From: Lonepinella koalarum
GTDB taxonomy: Bacteria > Pseudomonadota > Gammaproteobacteria > Enterobacterales > Pasteurellaceae
Reading direction: 5' to 3'
Length of the DNA stretch: 64,000 bases
Assembly (NCBI RefSeq): GCF_042926695.1
Contig: NZ_CP170642.1
Coordinates: 1,736,001-1,800,000, forward strand
In this document: one piece after another, positions 34,613 through 43,479 of the stretch
Layout of the letters: each line of letters begins with the position of its first letter
Numbering within the stretch: position 1 is the stretch's first letter
Notes under the pieces: generated by a model
What the model saw: the letters and a program-made list of their open reading frames with translations, nothing else
Databases searched by the model: none
What the model was told of the DNA's origin: nothing
Position numbers and translations under genes: made by a program

Positions 34613-36526
34613 TTAGAATGAAGCATGTAGGCTTAACCAGAATGTGCGACCTGGGGCGTTCACCACATTTGGGGTGAGTGCCAACACATGATCGCCGCTA
34701 ATAAATTCGGCATATTGGCGGTTAAACAGATTGTTCACGCCCAAACGCACGGCATATTTATCCTGAAAATTTAAGCCTGCGTAGAGATCCACCACGGTAA
34801 ATTGTTTCGCCGCTTCACGGTTGTCAATGCCTAAGCCAGAAGTGCGGTCAAAATCGCCTTTGTTTTGTTTCGCCACATAACGCACCGCCGCACCAAGGTT
34901 GTAACTGCCGTATTGGAAATAGTTGCGGTAATCTAAATTGGCGTTCAACTCAAAGGGACGAATTTGATACAACGGGCGATTATCGGTGTCGTTTTTGCCG
35001 TAGTTATAAAAGGCTTTTGCCCCCACTGCCCAATTTTGCAAGAAATTGTAGTTAGCGTATAAATTTGCCACGATTAACTTGGCATCCACATTGCGAGTGA
35101 TAATGCCACCGCTACGATCAACGGTGCCTGATTGTCCCCGAGTGCGGTCAAAAATAATCAAGTTTTTCACATCGTCATACACCAAAGAACCGCCAACATT
35201 CCAGCCGTTATCCAAAATAGAATTTAAATAACCTTTGTAAAATTCATTTTTCAAATCAAAATCAAATTTAATTCGATTATGCTCTTCAGGTTTCAGCCAA
35301 GGATTATCCACAATGGCACTGGCAGGTTGTTGATTCATGGTTGTGCCGTTCGGACGAACCACAATAGATGCCAAGGAATTAAACCGCTCCATATTGTCGC
35401 CCACCCGTTCTAAATGTCCGAGGCTTAACGCATAGTGTTGCAATTCAGTTGGAGTAAATTCATATTTCAACTCGGCAGACAAGGCATTTTGTTTGATTTT
35501 GCCGTCCGTTGAATTTCGCCCGAAATAGGTTTTCCACAAGGTTTGAATATTAGCAAATTGCGTACCAGGCATCATTGGATTTGGCAAATTGCTATTGAAT
35601 TTCCGCACATCCGCACTGTTATATTCATAGGTCAAACCTAAGCCCAGTTTATGCTGATCATTAAAGGTATAATGCAGATTATCAAATACCCGATAGCGAT
35701 CAATATGCACATTACCAAAACGATAACCGTTTAAAATATCCCGTGCAGCGGTGTGCAAATAGCGGTCGCCATCTTGGTCATCATGCTGATAACTTACGCC
35801 AATTTGATTGTGGAAATTGCGCCAATCCACATCATATTTCACGGCTGCATCAAAGATTTCACGATGCAGCAACACATACACATTATTGCCCGCCACAGAG
35901 CGTAAAGTATAGTTATCCGCATGGCGTTTCACATGGCGATAGGTCAATTCAGTACTGAGCGTATTGCTCAAATCTTCCTGCCCCAAACGCCCATTTAACC
36001 GCACCACATAACGCTCGGTACTGACAGGATCCATTTGATGTTCAGGCTGTTTATCCTCGTCCAAATCATCATGAATAAAGGTTAAACGAAACTCCGTGCG
36101 ATCATTGGGCAACCAGCCCAACACCGCCGCTTGATTAAAGCGTTCATAACCAAAATTCACCTTGTTACCTTGCCCGTCTTTATAGCGATTGGCTTTGGTG
36201 TGATTCACATTAAACAAGGCATAATAATTGGCTTCACGGAAACCTGAAAACAGGGAGTTATAAAAACTTGAGCCATAAACACCTGAGCTTAATTTTAACG
36301 GTGCAACGCCCTCATTGACTTTATTCGCCACGGAAAAATACGACAAACGGTCAGTGCGATCAAATTGATTTTCAATCATATAACCTTGCGCAATATTGGG
36401 AGCGATAGGTTTCGGTGGGGAAAAGGATTTTAACGGTTGAATTTGATCAGGATCGGCAAGATCGGTGGCAAAAGCCGTTGGTGTCACTGCTAATACCACT
36501 ATGCTTAAAAAGGTTTCTTTTTTCAT
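34613..36526 (-). CDS. Plugless OprC/NosA-like outer-membrane beta-barrel
   Basis: 637 residues. Signal peptide residues 1-20 (cleavage AFA-TD), then about 55 residues of proline-rich and linker sequence. The barrel starts directly near residue 76 (PLKLSSGVYGSSFYN). The final strand is WLSLHASF, and the TonB-receptor ending NLFNRQYAEF...NAPGRTFW is present. Segments such as YKDGQGNKVNFGYERFNQAA, LGWLPNDRTEF and RHADNYTLR match the TonB-dependent copper receptor type by eye. No TonB box and no plug domain (normally about 130 residues) are visible. First gene of a five-gene import operon behind a Fur-like site. Confidence 0.8.
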   Translation of the reverse strand: MKKETFLSIVVLAVTPTAFATDLADPDQIQPLKSFSPPKPIAPNIAQGYMIENQFDRTDRLSYFSVANKVNEGVAPLKLSSGVYGSSFYNSLFSGFREANYYALFNVNHTKANRYKDGQGNKVNFGYERFNQAAVLGWLPNDRTEFRLTFIHDDLDEDKQPEHQMDPVSTERYVVRLNGRLGQEDLSNTLSTELTYRHVKRHADNYTLRSVAGNNVYVLLHREIFDAAVKYDVDWRNFHNQIGVSYQHDDQDGDRYLHTAARDILNGYRFGNVHIDRYRVFDNLHYTFNDQHKLGLGLTYEYNSADVRKFNSNLPNPMMPGTQFANIQTLWKTYFGRNSTDGKIKQNALSAELKYEFTPTELQHYALSLGHLERVGDNMERFNSLASIVVRPNGTTMNQQPASAIVDNPWLKPEEHNRIKFDFDLKNEFYKGYLNSILDNGWNVGGSLVYDDVKNLIIFDRTRGQSGTVDRSGGIITRNVDAKLIVANLYANYNFLQNWAVGAKAFYNYGKNDTDNRPLYQIRPFELNANLDYRNYFQYGSYNLGAAVRYVAKQNKGDFDRTSGLGIDNREAAKQFTVVDLYAGLNFQDKYAVRLGVNNLFNRQYAEFISGDHVLALTPNVVNAPGRTFWLSLHASF

Positions 36527-36536
36527 AATAATCTCT

Positions 36537-36560
36537 ATTAGTATTAATAATCATTCTTAT
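36537..36560 (-). promoter_or_regulatory. Fur-like box upstream of the barrel gene
   Basis: ATTAATAATCATTCTTAT matches the Fur core AATGATAATCATTATC at about 12 of 16 positions. It lies 10-30 bp before the receptor ATG, where binding would block the promoter or ribosome site. Iron (or other metal) control of the operon is inferred. Confidence 0.5.
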
Positions 36561-36791
36561 TATAATTAATACTTGATTAAAAGAGTAAGGTATTAATATG
36601 GAAAATTACTTAAATGTGAGAAAGATCGCAAAATAAAAACACTTCGTTACAAATATTTTACAAGTACATTACACAATAATTACACCATACTTATCCTGAT
36701 GGAGAATGTGCCCTTTAATTGCCTCAAAAGTGCGGTATAATTTCGCTAAGTTTTTCATTATATTTGCCGAATAACAGTTGCTTTTTGTATA

Positions 36792-36826
36792 TTTATGCAG
36801 AATAATAGCATAAATAATCATCATAC
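36792..36826 (+). promoter_or_regulatory. Possible ArgR boxes before argC
   Basis: Two adjacent AT-rich imperfect palindromes, TTATGCAGAATAATAGCA and TAAATAATCATCATAC, resemble the ARG box TGAATAATCATTCA (second one 10 of 14). They are about 25-55 bp upstream of argC, where ArgR pairs usually sit. An uptake core is nearby at 36728. Confidence 0.35.
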
Positions 36827-36848
36827 TGTATTCTAAAGGGGGGAAGTT

Positions 36849-37859
36849 ATGACACAAAAAGTCATTATTATCGGTGCCAGTGGCTACACTGGTGCAGAAT
36901 TAGCTCAGATTTTAACACGTCATCCGCATTTTGAGCTGGCTGGGCTTTATGTTTCACAACAAAGTTTAGATGCGAATAAATTAATTTCGGATCTTTATCC
37001 ACAACTACGAACGTTCTGCGATTTACCGTTGCAACCGTTGCCTGATGATTTATCCCTATTAGCAATTGATGCGGATGTAGTATTTCTAGCCACAGATCAC
37101 CAAGTCAGTCACGATCTTGCCCCTGTTTTCCTACAGCAAGATTGCCATGTTTTCGATCTGTCTGGGGCTTTTCGTGTCAATAATGCTGACTTTTATACCA
37201 AATATTATGGATTTGAACATAAATATCCAGAATTATTAGATTTTGCCGTATATGGTTTGGCAGAATGGAATAGTAAACAGATTCAGCAAACAGATTTAGT
37301 CGCTGTTGCCGGCTGTTACCCAACCGTTTCACAGTTAAGTCTCAAACCATTAATTGAAAATAATTTATTAGATCTCAATCAATTACCTGTTATTAATGCA
37401 GTTAGTGGGGTAAGTGGAGCCGGACGCAAACCCAGTATTACCAGCAGTTTTTGTGAAGTAAGTCTAAACGCTTATGGTGTCTTTACGCACCGTCACCAAC
37501 CTGAAATCGCCACCCATTTAGGTACCGAAGTGATTTTTACCCCCCACTTAGGTAACTTTAAGCGGGGTATTTTGGCGACAATTACGGCTAAATTGCAAGA
37601 AAATGTGACGGATGAGCAAATTACATCTGCCTATCAGCAATATTATGCGAATTGTCCATTAGTGCGAATTTACGCACAGGGCTTACCAAGTATTAAGGCG
37701 GTAGAATTTACTCCTTATTGTGATATTGGTTTTGCCACCCATAACGGACATATAGTGATTGTAGGAGCAGAAGATAACCTGCTCAAGGGGGCAGCATCAC
37801 AAGCGGTACAATGTGCCAATATTCGCTTTGGTTATAATGAAACGCTCGGTTTATTTTAA
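36849..37859 (+). CDS. argC: N-acetyl-gamma-glutamyl-phosphate reductase ArgC
   Basis: 336 residues, NADPH-dependent third step of arginine synthesis. N-terminal dinucleotide fold VIIIGASGYTGAELAQIL, catalytic cysteine in VAVAGCYPTVSQLSL near residue 155, and VSGVSGAGRKPS and HRHQPEI segments. A ggggggaag ribosome site precedes the ATG. It is first in argC-argB-argH. The next gene starts 12 bp later. Confidence 0.96.
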   Translation: MTQKVIIIGASGYTGAELAQILTRHPHFELAGLYVSQQSLDANKLISDLYPQLRTFCDLPLQPLPDDLSLLAIDADVVFLATDHQVSHDLAPVFLQQDCHVFDLSGAFRVNNADFYTKYYGFEHKYPELLDFAVYGLAEWNSKQIQQTDLVAVAGCYPTVSQLSLKPLIENNLLDLNQLPVINAVSGVSGAGRKPSITSSFCEVSLNAYGVFTHRHQPEIATHLGTEVIFTPHLGNFKRGILATITAKLQENVTDEQITSAYQQYYANCPLVRIYAQGLPSIKAVEFTPYCDIGFATHNGHIVIVGAEDNLLKGAASQAVQCANIRFGYNETLGLF

Positions 37860-37871
37860 GGATTTATCGCA

Positions 37872-38648
37872 ATGATTAGACCTTTAGTGATTAAATTAGG
37901 CGGTGTGTTATTAGATACCCCAGCCGCAATGGAAAATTTATTTCTTGCTTTAGCTCATTATCTACAACACTCTACTCGCCCTTTAGTTATCGTGCATGGT
38001 GGTGGTTGCGTAGTGGATGATTTAATGAAAAAATTAGGCTTACCCGTACAAAAGAAAAATGGCTTGCGAGTGACCCCAAGCGATCAAATTGACATTATTG
38101 TAGGAGCGTTGGCTGGCATTGCCAATAAAAAACTGCTGGCACAAGCCATAAAATTTCAGTTAAATCCTGTCGGATTAAGTCTTGCTGACGGCAATTTAAC
38201 CAGTGCAGTGCAATCTGATCCTGAATTAGGTCATGTCGCCAATGTACAAGCAAAAAACGCTACTCTGTTAGAGCAATTATTAACCAGCAATTTTTTACCG
38301 ATTATTAGCTCTATTGCTGTTGATGATCAAGGGTGTTTAATGAATGTCAACGCCGATCAAGCTGCCACCGCTATTGCAGCATTAATTAACGCAGATTTAG
38401 TCATGTTGTCGGATGTGGACGGCGTATTAGACGGCAATAAGCAACGCATTTCACAATTAACTGCAGCACAAATTGAACAATTAATTGCTGATAAAGTGAT
38501 TACTGACGGTATGATTGTCAAAGTAAAAGCAGCGTTAGACGCAGCACAATTATTACAACGTGGCGTAGATATTGCGAATTGGAAATATCCTGAAAAACTC
38601 ACCGCACTTTTTGCGGGTGAAATTATCGGCACAAGAATTACTCCCTAA
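37872..38648 (+). CDS. argB: Acetylglutamate kinase ArgB
   Basis: 258 residues, amino-acid kinase family, phosphorylating N-acetylglutamate. The N-terminal phosphate-binding lysine and loop are in VIKLGGVLLD and VIVHGGGCVVDDLMKKLGL. NVNADQAATAIAALINADLVMLSDVDGVLDG is the ATP/Mg part, and DGMIVKVKAALDAA follows. Length equals the short, arginine-insensitive enterobacterial type. Middle gene of the arg operon, 12 bp after argC and 22 bp before argH. Confidence 0.96.
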   Translation: MIRPLVIKLGGVLLDTPAAMENLFLALAHYLQHSTRPLVIVHGGGCVVDDLMKKLGLPVQKKNGLRVTPSDQIDIIVGALAGIANKKLLAQAIKFQLNPVGLSLADGNLTSAVQSDPELGHVANVQAKNATLLEQLLTSNFLPIISSIAVDDQGCLMNVNADQAATAIAALINADLVMLSDVDGVLDGNKQRISQLTAAQIEQLIADKVITDGMIVKVKAALDAAQLLQRGVDIANWKYPEKLTALFAGEIIGTRITP

Positions 38649-38670
38649 ATAAAAATAAAAGGACAACAAC

Positions 38671-40047
38671 ATGGCATTATGGGGCGGTCGCTTTACCCAA
38701 GCGGCAGATAAACGTTTTAAAGATTTTAATGATTCACTGCGTTTTGACTATCGTTTAGCAGAACAAGATATTGAGGGTTCAGTGGGTTGGTCAAAGGCAT
38801 TAGTGAGTGTCGGCGTTCTCACCACAGATGAGCAGGCTCAACTGGAACAAGCGTTAAATCAGTTGTTAATTGAAGTGCGGTCAAATCCGCTGGCGATTTT
38901 GCAAGATGATGCGGAAGATATTCATAGTTGGGTAGAAAGTAAGCTCATTGATAAAGTCGGCAATCTAGGTAAAAAACTACACACAGGACGTAGCCGTAAC
39001 GATCAGGTTGCCCTTGACATAAAAATGTGGTGCAAACAGCAAGTCACAGAATTGCAATACAGTGTACGTGAACTACAAGCCAAATTAGTGGCAACCGCAG
39101 AAAATAATCAACACGCCGTGATGCCTGGTTATACCCATTTACAACGCGCTCAACCAATCAGCTTTGCTCACTGGTGTATGGCGTATGTAGAAATGTTAGA
39201 ACGAGATTACAGCCGTTTAGCGGATGCTTATCGCCGCATGAATACTTGTCCGCTCGGCAGTGGGGCATTAGCGGGGACAGCCTACCCTATCGATCGTGAG
39301 CAATTAGCACAAGATCTTGGTTTTGCTATGGCAACTCGCAACAGCTTAGACAGTGTTTCCGACCGTGATCATATTATTGAATTGCTTTCCACTGCATCAT
39401 TAAGTATGGCACACCTCTCCCGTTTCGCTGAAGATATGATTATTTTCAACAGTGGCGAAGCAGATTTTGTGGAATTATCCGATCGAGTCACATCAGGATC
39501 GTCACTCATGCCACAAAAGAAAAACCCCGATGCATGCGAGTTAATTCGTGGTAAAACAGGGCGTGTGATCGGTTCTTTAATGGGAATGTTGACAACCATC
39601 AAAGGCTTGCCATTAGCCTATAATAAAGATATGCAGGAAGACAAAGAGGGCATTTTCGATGCTTTAGACACATGGCACGATTGTTTAACCATGGCATCAT
39701 TTGTGTTAGAAGATATTAAAGTTAATGTGAATCGTACCAGAGAAGCCGCTCTCAAAGGCTACTCCAATGCCACTGAGTTAGCGGATTACTTAGTCGCTAA
39801 AGGTGTACCATTCCGCGATTCTCATCATATTGTGGGTGAAACTGTGGTTTATGCCATCAAGCTACAAAAAGGCTTAGAAGATCTAACTGTACAAGAATTC
39901 CATCAATTTAGCGATGTCATTAGCGAGGATGTTTATCCTATTTTGTCATTGCAATCTTGCTTGGATAAACGTAGTGCCAAGGGTGGTGTGTCTCCGTTGA
40001 GAGTGGCAGAAGCGATTGAAGAAGCGAAAGAACGAATCGGTGTATAA
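38671..40047 (+). CDS. argH: Argininosuccinate lyase ArgH
   Basis: 458 residues, fumarase/aspartase superfamily, releasing arginine and fumarate. Motifs: ALWGGRFTQAADKRFKDFNDS, HTGRSRNDQVALDIKMW, PGYTHLQRAQPISFAHW (catalytic His) and the flexible signature loop GSSLMPQKKNPDACELIRGK (catalytic Ser). Last gene of argCBH. A 12-bp stem terminator follows at 40073. argG is not in this window. Confidence 0.97.
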   Translation: MALWGGRFTQAADKRFKDFNDSLRFDYRLAEQDIEGSVGWSKALVSVGVLTTDEQAQLEQALNQLLIEVRSNPLAILQDDAEDIHSWVESKLIDKVGNLGKKLHTGRSRNDQVALDIKMWCKQQVTELQYSVRELQAKLVATAENNQHAVMPGYTHLQRAQPISFAHWCMAYVEMLERDYSRLADAYRRMNTCPLGSGALAGTAYPIDREQLAQDLGFAMATRNSLDSVSDRDHIIELLSTASLSMAHLSRFAEDMIIFNSGEADFVELSDRVTSGSSLMPQKKNPDACELIRGKTGRVIGSLMGMLTTIKGLPLAYNKDMQEDKEGIFDALDTWHDCLTMASFVLEDIKVNVNRTREAALKGYSNATELADYLVAKGVPFRDSHHIVGETVVYAIKLQKGLEDLTVQEFHQFSDVISEDVYPILSLQSCLDKRSAKGGVSPLRVAEAIEEAKERIGV

Positions 40048-40072
40048 CCTGACTAGCAGTGGTATCCTATAA

Positions 40073-40112
40073 AAATACCTGTTTTTGAATATTATCTCAG
40101 AAACAGGTATTT
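40073..40112 (+). terminator. Terminator after argH
   Basis: 12-bp perfect stem AAATACCTGTTT / AAACAGGTATTT with a 16-nt loop, 26 bp past the argH stop. It marks the boundary between the arg operon and the DUF262/HEPN island. Confidence 0.8.
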
Positions 40113-40283
40113 ACACAAATTTTGTTATAGACTCGACTAATCTTTTACTCATACTCCATCTCCAACCTTTCGCATTTCTTATGCAGATACATTCCTTATG
40201 TTATGGTTATATCAAGTATGTTGTTATACATTTTTCATGGGCTAAAAAACTCTTAGTAGTTTAACTTCTATTATTACTATACT

Positions 40284-40811
40284 TTATAATATATCAATTT
40301 TATCTACAATTTCTTTCAAAATTGGATTTATTGCCTCAAATATAGACTTAATTCCACTTGGAGAAATGATTTGTTGTTGCGCTTTTATTGGAATTTTTTC
40401 CCGATAATCAAAGTATTGTCTATGGGCCATGCAATTACGATATTTGTGTAATGTATCTAGATTGGATATTAACGCTTCAAGTTTTGGCGTTTTTGACTCA
40501 ATATCCAAAACAACCGTATAACCCAAAGTATCAATCATCAAACGGCGAAAATGTTCAGAGTAACTTAAGCCATGAACTTTTCTAACATATGATTTCTCAA
40601 AATTTTCTATTTCTTTTTCTGATAATCCTTTTCTATGTAAAAAAGATATTATTACATTATCATAAACCTCTTCTAACCACCCGCAAAGTTCAAGTGCTGC
40701 CATCTTGCAATATAGACTTAATTGGAGATCAAAATTCGGTTCAGTAATATCCCGATCGTACCATTCCCCTATACTATCAAGAGTTGCTTGGATTTTTTGA
40801 GTATCCATCAT
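40284..40811 (-). CDS. HEPN-domain protein, predicted RNase of a two-gene defence pair
   Basis: 175 residues, all-helical in appearance, I infer a HEPN fold. The key motif is near residue 125: HKYRNCMAHRQYFDY, with R-N-x3-H (RNCMAH), the catalytic RX4-6H signature of HEPN RNases. The layout resembles the MAE_28990-type HEPN proteins. The rest has no recognised domain. Its start ATGATGG overlaps the stop of the upstream DUF262 gene by 4 bp, so translation is coupled and the two proteins should work together in fixed ratio. The most likely role is an abortive RNA-cutting effector. Codon use is AT-rich compared with argH and nhaA, consistent with transfer. Confidence 0.75.
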   Translation of the reverse strand: MMDTQKIQATLDSIGEWYDRDITEPNFDLQLSLYCKMAALELCGWLEEVYDNVIISFLHRKGLSEKEIENFEKSYVRKVHGLSYSEHFRRLMIDTLGYTVVLDIESKTPKLEALISNLDTLHKYRNCMAHRQYFDYREKIPIKAQQQIISPSGIKSIFEAINPILKEIVDKIDIL

Positions 40812-41890
40812 TTTTGAGAGCTATCTCCAAACACATTATTAGCCTGATTTAATCTTGCTTCAACTTTTTGTTTCTGCATCAACCCTCCTTGTAAATTCTC
40901 AGTTTTAAATTCTTCCAAACTGATGAGCGTTTCATATCTAGTACTCAAATCAACATTAGCGCCATTTTTTAAATACTCTAAATTCTTTGCTACTCCATAA
41001 AGAATAGCTTCGAGAATAACCTTTGAAAGTTTTTTATGATCAATATTATTTGCAAATACTAAATCTATGACTTCCGAAAAAAGGGTTTTCTTTTTCTCAA
41101 ACTCTTCATCATCTATCATTTTATAACATGCCATATAATCATTTAAAAATTTGGTCAAATTACCTCGATAAATACTAAATTCATCCTGAAAAGCGAAAAA
41201 TCGCAAAATAAATTCTTCAAATGCAAATCGAGAATTCTCACTTCCTAATAATGCCTTAATTTCATTATATTTATCTATTGCACAATTAACTAGGAGATTA
41301 TTCAACTTACCATTAAAAATACAGTTTCTAATTTCTTGGTTATTTAACTTTACCCCCCCAGTGTTAAGTCTATGAAATATAGTAAAAATATAATCCATAT
41401 GATCTTTTTTACTTAGATCACATCTCAATACTGTAACTGGAATAGAGACATTTTCTATGAAGCTAATCACTTCAGGAAAGCATTCTTTTATTTGCTTAAT
41501 TTTCATTCCCGAAAGTCTATCATCTATATCATCTAAAGAAGATAGCTGAAACTCATCATCATTTTCTACAGCATCAAGAAACTTTACTATTGTTGATATT
41601 CTTTGTAATCCATCAATTACAACTCTTTTCTGACTACTAATATCCAAACTAATACACATACTCGGAATAGGAAGATTCTTCAATAAAGAATCTAAAAATC
41701 GAGTCTGATCTCGTAATTTCCAAACCTGCTCACGTTGGAAATCTGGAGATATATCAATCTGTTTTTTATCATACATTCTTTTGAGATCCGCACATGAACG
41801 TGATTCATTGAATGCAAAAATATCTTGTGGAGGAACTACGTTCTCAATCACTTCGTCATATTCATCTAATATTTCTTGTTGTTTATACAT
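40808..41890 (-). CDS. DUF262 protein, predicted sensor/nuclease of the defence pair
   Basis: 360 residues from ATG 41890, chosen because ctggagttaaat is a proper ribosome site. An ATG eight codons upstream has none. The DUF262 (ParB/sulfiredoxin-like) core shows all its marks: SPDFQREQVW (49-57), FLDSLLKNLPIPS (65-77), VVIDGLQRISTI (90-101, the DGQQR-type catalytic/nucleotide motif) and FHRLNTGGVKLNNQEIRNC (172-190). No DUF1524 HNH domain follows, unlike GmrSD or BrxU; the rest (200-360) is helical. DUF262 proteins usually hydrolyse nucleotides and sense phage DNA or nucleic-acid modification. Partner is the HEPN gene downstream. Confidence 0.85.
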   Translation of the reverse strand: MYKQQEILDEYDEVIENVVPPQDIFAFNESRSCADLKRMYDKKQIDISPDFQREQVWKLRDQTRFLDSLLKNLPIPSMCISLDISSQKRVVIDGLQRISTIVKFLDAVENDDEFQLSSLDDIDDRLSGMKIKQIKECFPEVISFIENVSIPVTVLRCDLSKKDHMDYIFTIFHRLNTGGVKLNNQEIRNCIFNGKLNNLLVNCAIDKYNEIKALLGSENSRFAFEEFILRFFAFQDEFSIYRGNLTKFLNDYMACYKMIDDEEFEKKKTLFSEVIDLVFANNIDHKKLSKVILEAILYGVAKNLEYLKNGANVDLSTRYETLISLEEFKTENLQGGLMQKQKVEARLNQANNVFGDSSQK

Positions 41891-42275
41891 ATTTAACTCC
41901 AGAATAAATAACATAATACTAACTATTATTTAACAATTGTATTCTATAAAAAAAGGGGTTATCTTTTATGAGTGTGTTACAAAAGATCAGGTTCCAATTT
42001 CCATGACTAATAATAATATTTTGTTATGGTCCTCTTAATCTTAACCTAATTTGCTGTATATTGTAATAGCGGAATATGATCAATTGCTATTTTAATTTCA
42101 TTCTCTCCAAAAAAACTTTCTATTCTTACACTATCTAAGCATTAAGCAACATCCATAACCATTTCCAAATCACATTAATCCCTTACATAATCCCCACAGC
42201 TCAACGAAAATCTCCCCATTTATACTTTAATTATGATAATATTTCCCTTTTATATTTTGTAGGAGAAACATTTTT
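41891..42275. other. Gene-poor interval between the defence pair and nhaA
   Basis: 385 bp with no full gene. It must hold the divergent promoters of the DUF262 gene and nhaA. On the minus strand about 42040-42130 reads as VRIESFFGENEIKIAIDHI..., a protein-like stretch without a start and closed by stops, possibly a decayed gene end left by an insertion. A clear taggag site precedes nhaA. Confidence 0.4.
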
Positions 42276-43442
42276 ATGCTCAATTTTGTCCAGCGATTTT
42301 TTAAAATGGAATCTGCTAGTGGGATTTTATTATTGATCTTTGCTTTCATCGCAATGTTATGCGCAAATAGTAGTTTACAATCTGCTTATTTCGACTTTCT
42401 AGATATTCCGGTAGCAATACAATTCGGTACATTTAGCATTAATAAAAACTTTATTCATTGGATCAATGATGGCTTTATGGCGGTATTTTTCGTGTTGGTT
42501 GGCATGGAAGTCAAACGTGAAATATTAGAAGGTTCCTTATCTAGCTATCAACAAGCAATCTTTCCCGCATTTGCTGCCATCGGTGGAATGATTATTCCTG
42601 CTATAATTTACTGGTTTATTACTCAACAACATGCTGAGTTATCAAATGGTTGGGCTATCCCGATGGCAACCGATATTGCCTTTGCATTAGGCATTGTAGC
42701 CTTGTTAGGTAAGCGGGTACCTTTTCCTTTAAAGGTCTTTTTACTCGCGTTAGCCATTATTGATGATTTGGGGGCTATTGTGGTAATTGCATTGTTTTTT
42801 TCATCAGATTTAAGTACCCTAGCCTTAACCGTTTCTGCTATTGCAATTATTGGTTTAATTATTTTAAATCGTCTAAAAGTCGGGTATATTTGTGCTTATT
42901 TATTAGTCGGTTTAGTGTTATGGGCATCGGTGTTAAAATCAGGTGTGCATGCCACGCTTGCTGGGGTGATTCTTGGTTTTTGTATTCCATTAAAAGATAA
43001 AAACGGCAACACCCCATTGCATACTGTTGAACATTTTCTAGTGCCTTGGTGTTATTTTTTCATATTACCATTATTTGCTTTTGCTAATGCCGGGGTTTCT
43101 CTTGGTAATGTGAATAGTAATATGATTTTATCTGCCTTACCAGTGGGAATTAGCCTTGGTTTATTCATCGGTAAACCACTTGGCGTGTTTAGTTTTAGTT
43201 ATTTATCCATTAAACTTGGTGTAGCGAAATTGCCAGAAGGTGTGAATTTAAAACAAGTCTTTGCCATTGCGGTACTTTGTGGGATCGGTTTTACCATGTC
43301 AATGTTCCTTGCCAGCCTTGCCTTTGAAGGAGGAGTAGCTAGTACTATCAATACATTATCAAGATTAGGGGTATTATTAGGTTCTTGTAGTTCAGCTATT
43401 TTAGGTTATGGATTACTTTATTTATCCACCAAAAGTTCATAA
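42276..43442 (+). CDS. nhaA: Na+/H+ antiporter NhaA
   Basis: 388 residues, twelve-segment inner-membrane exchanger with the E. coli NhaA length. Seen: NDGFMAVFFVLVGMEVKREILEG (pH sensor region), AIPMATDIAFALGIVALLG and LAIIDDLGAIVVIALF with the two essential aspartates (ALAIIDDLGA). It exports Na+ or Li+ for protons at alkaline pH. A dual uptake-signal terminator follows. Together with the CPA1 exchanger at 14.6 kb this window has two unrelated Na+/H+ antiporters. Confidence 0.96.
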   Translation: MLNFVQRFFKMESASGILLLIFAFIAMLCANSSLQSAYFDFLDIPVAIQFGTFSINKNFIHWINDGFMAVFFVLVGMEVKREILEGSLSSYQQAIFPAFAAIGGMIIPAIIYWFITQQHAELSNGWAIPMATDIAFALGIVALLGKRVPFPLKVFLLALAIIDDLGAIVVIALFFSSDLSTLALTVSAIAIIGLIILNRLKVGYICAYLLVGLVLWASVLKSGVHATLAGVILGFCIPLKDKNGNTPLHTVEHFLVPWCYFFILPLFAFANAGVSLGNVNSNMILSALPVGISLGLFIGKPLGVFSFSYLSIKLGVAKLPEGVNLKQVFAIAVLCGIGFTMSMFLASLAFEGGVASTINTLSRLGVLLGSCSSAILGYGLLYLSTKSS

Positions 43443-43447
43443 AAAAA

Positions 43448-43472
43448 CACCGCACTTGGCAAAAGTGCGGTG
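43448..43472. terminator. Terminator made of two inverted uptake signals
   Basis: Perfect 10-bp stem CACCGCACTT / AAGTGCGGTG. Both arms are uptake-signal cores in opposite orientation, between convergent nhaA and the DUF535 gene. This is a well-known Pasteurellaceae arrangement. Confidence 0.9.
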
Positions 43473-43479
43473 AAAATTG

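Noticed and set aside
40113..40283. Possible small gene between argH and the HEPN gene
   Set aside because: Only short frames, no ribosome site and no recognisable pattern.
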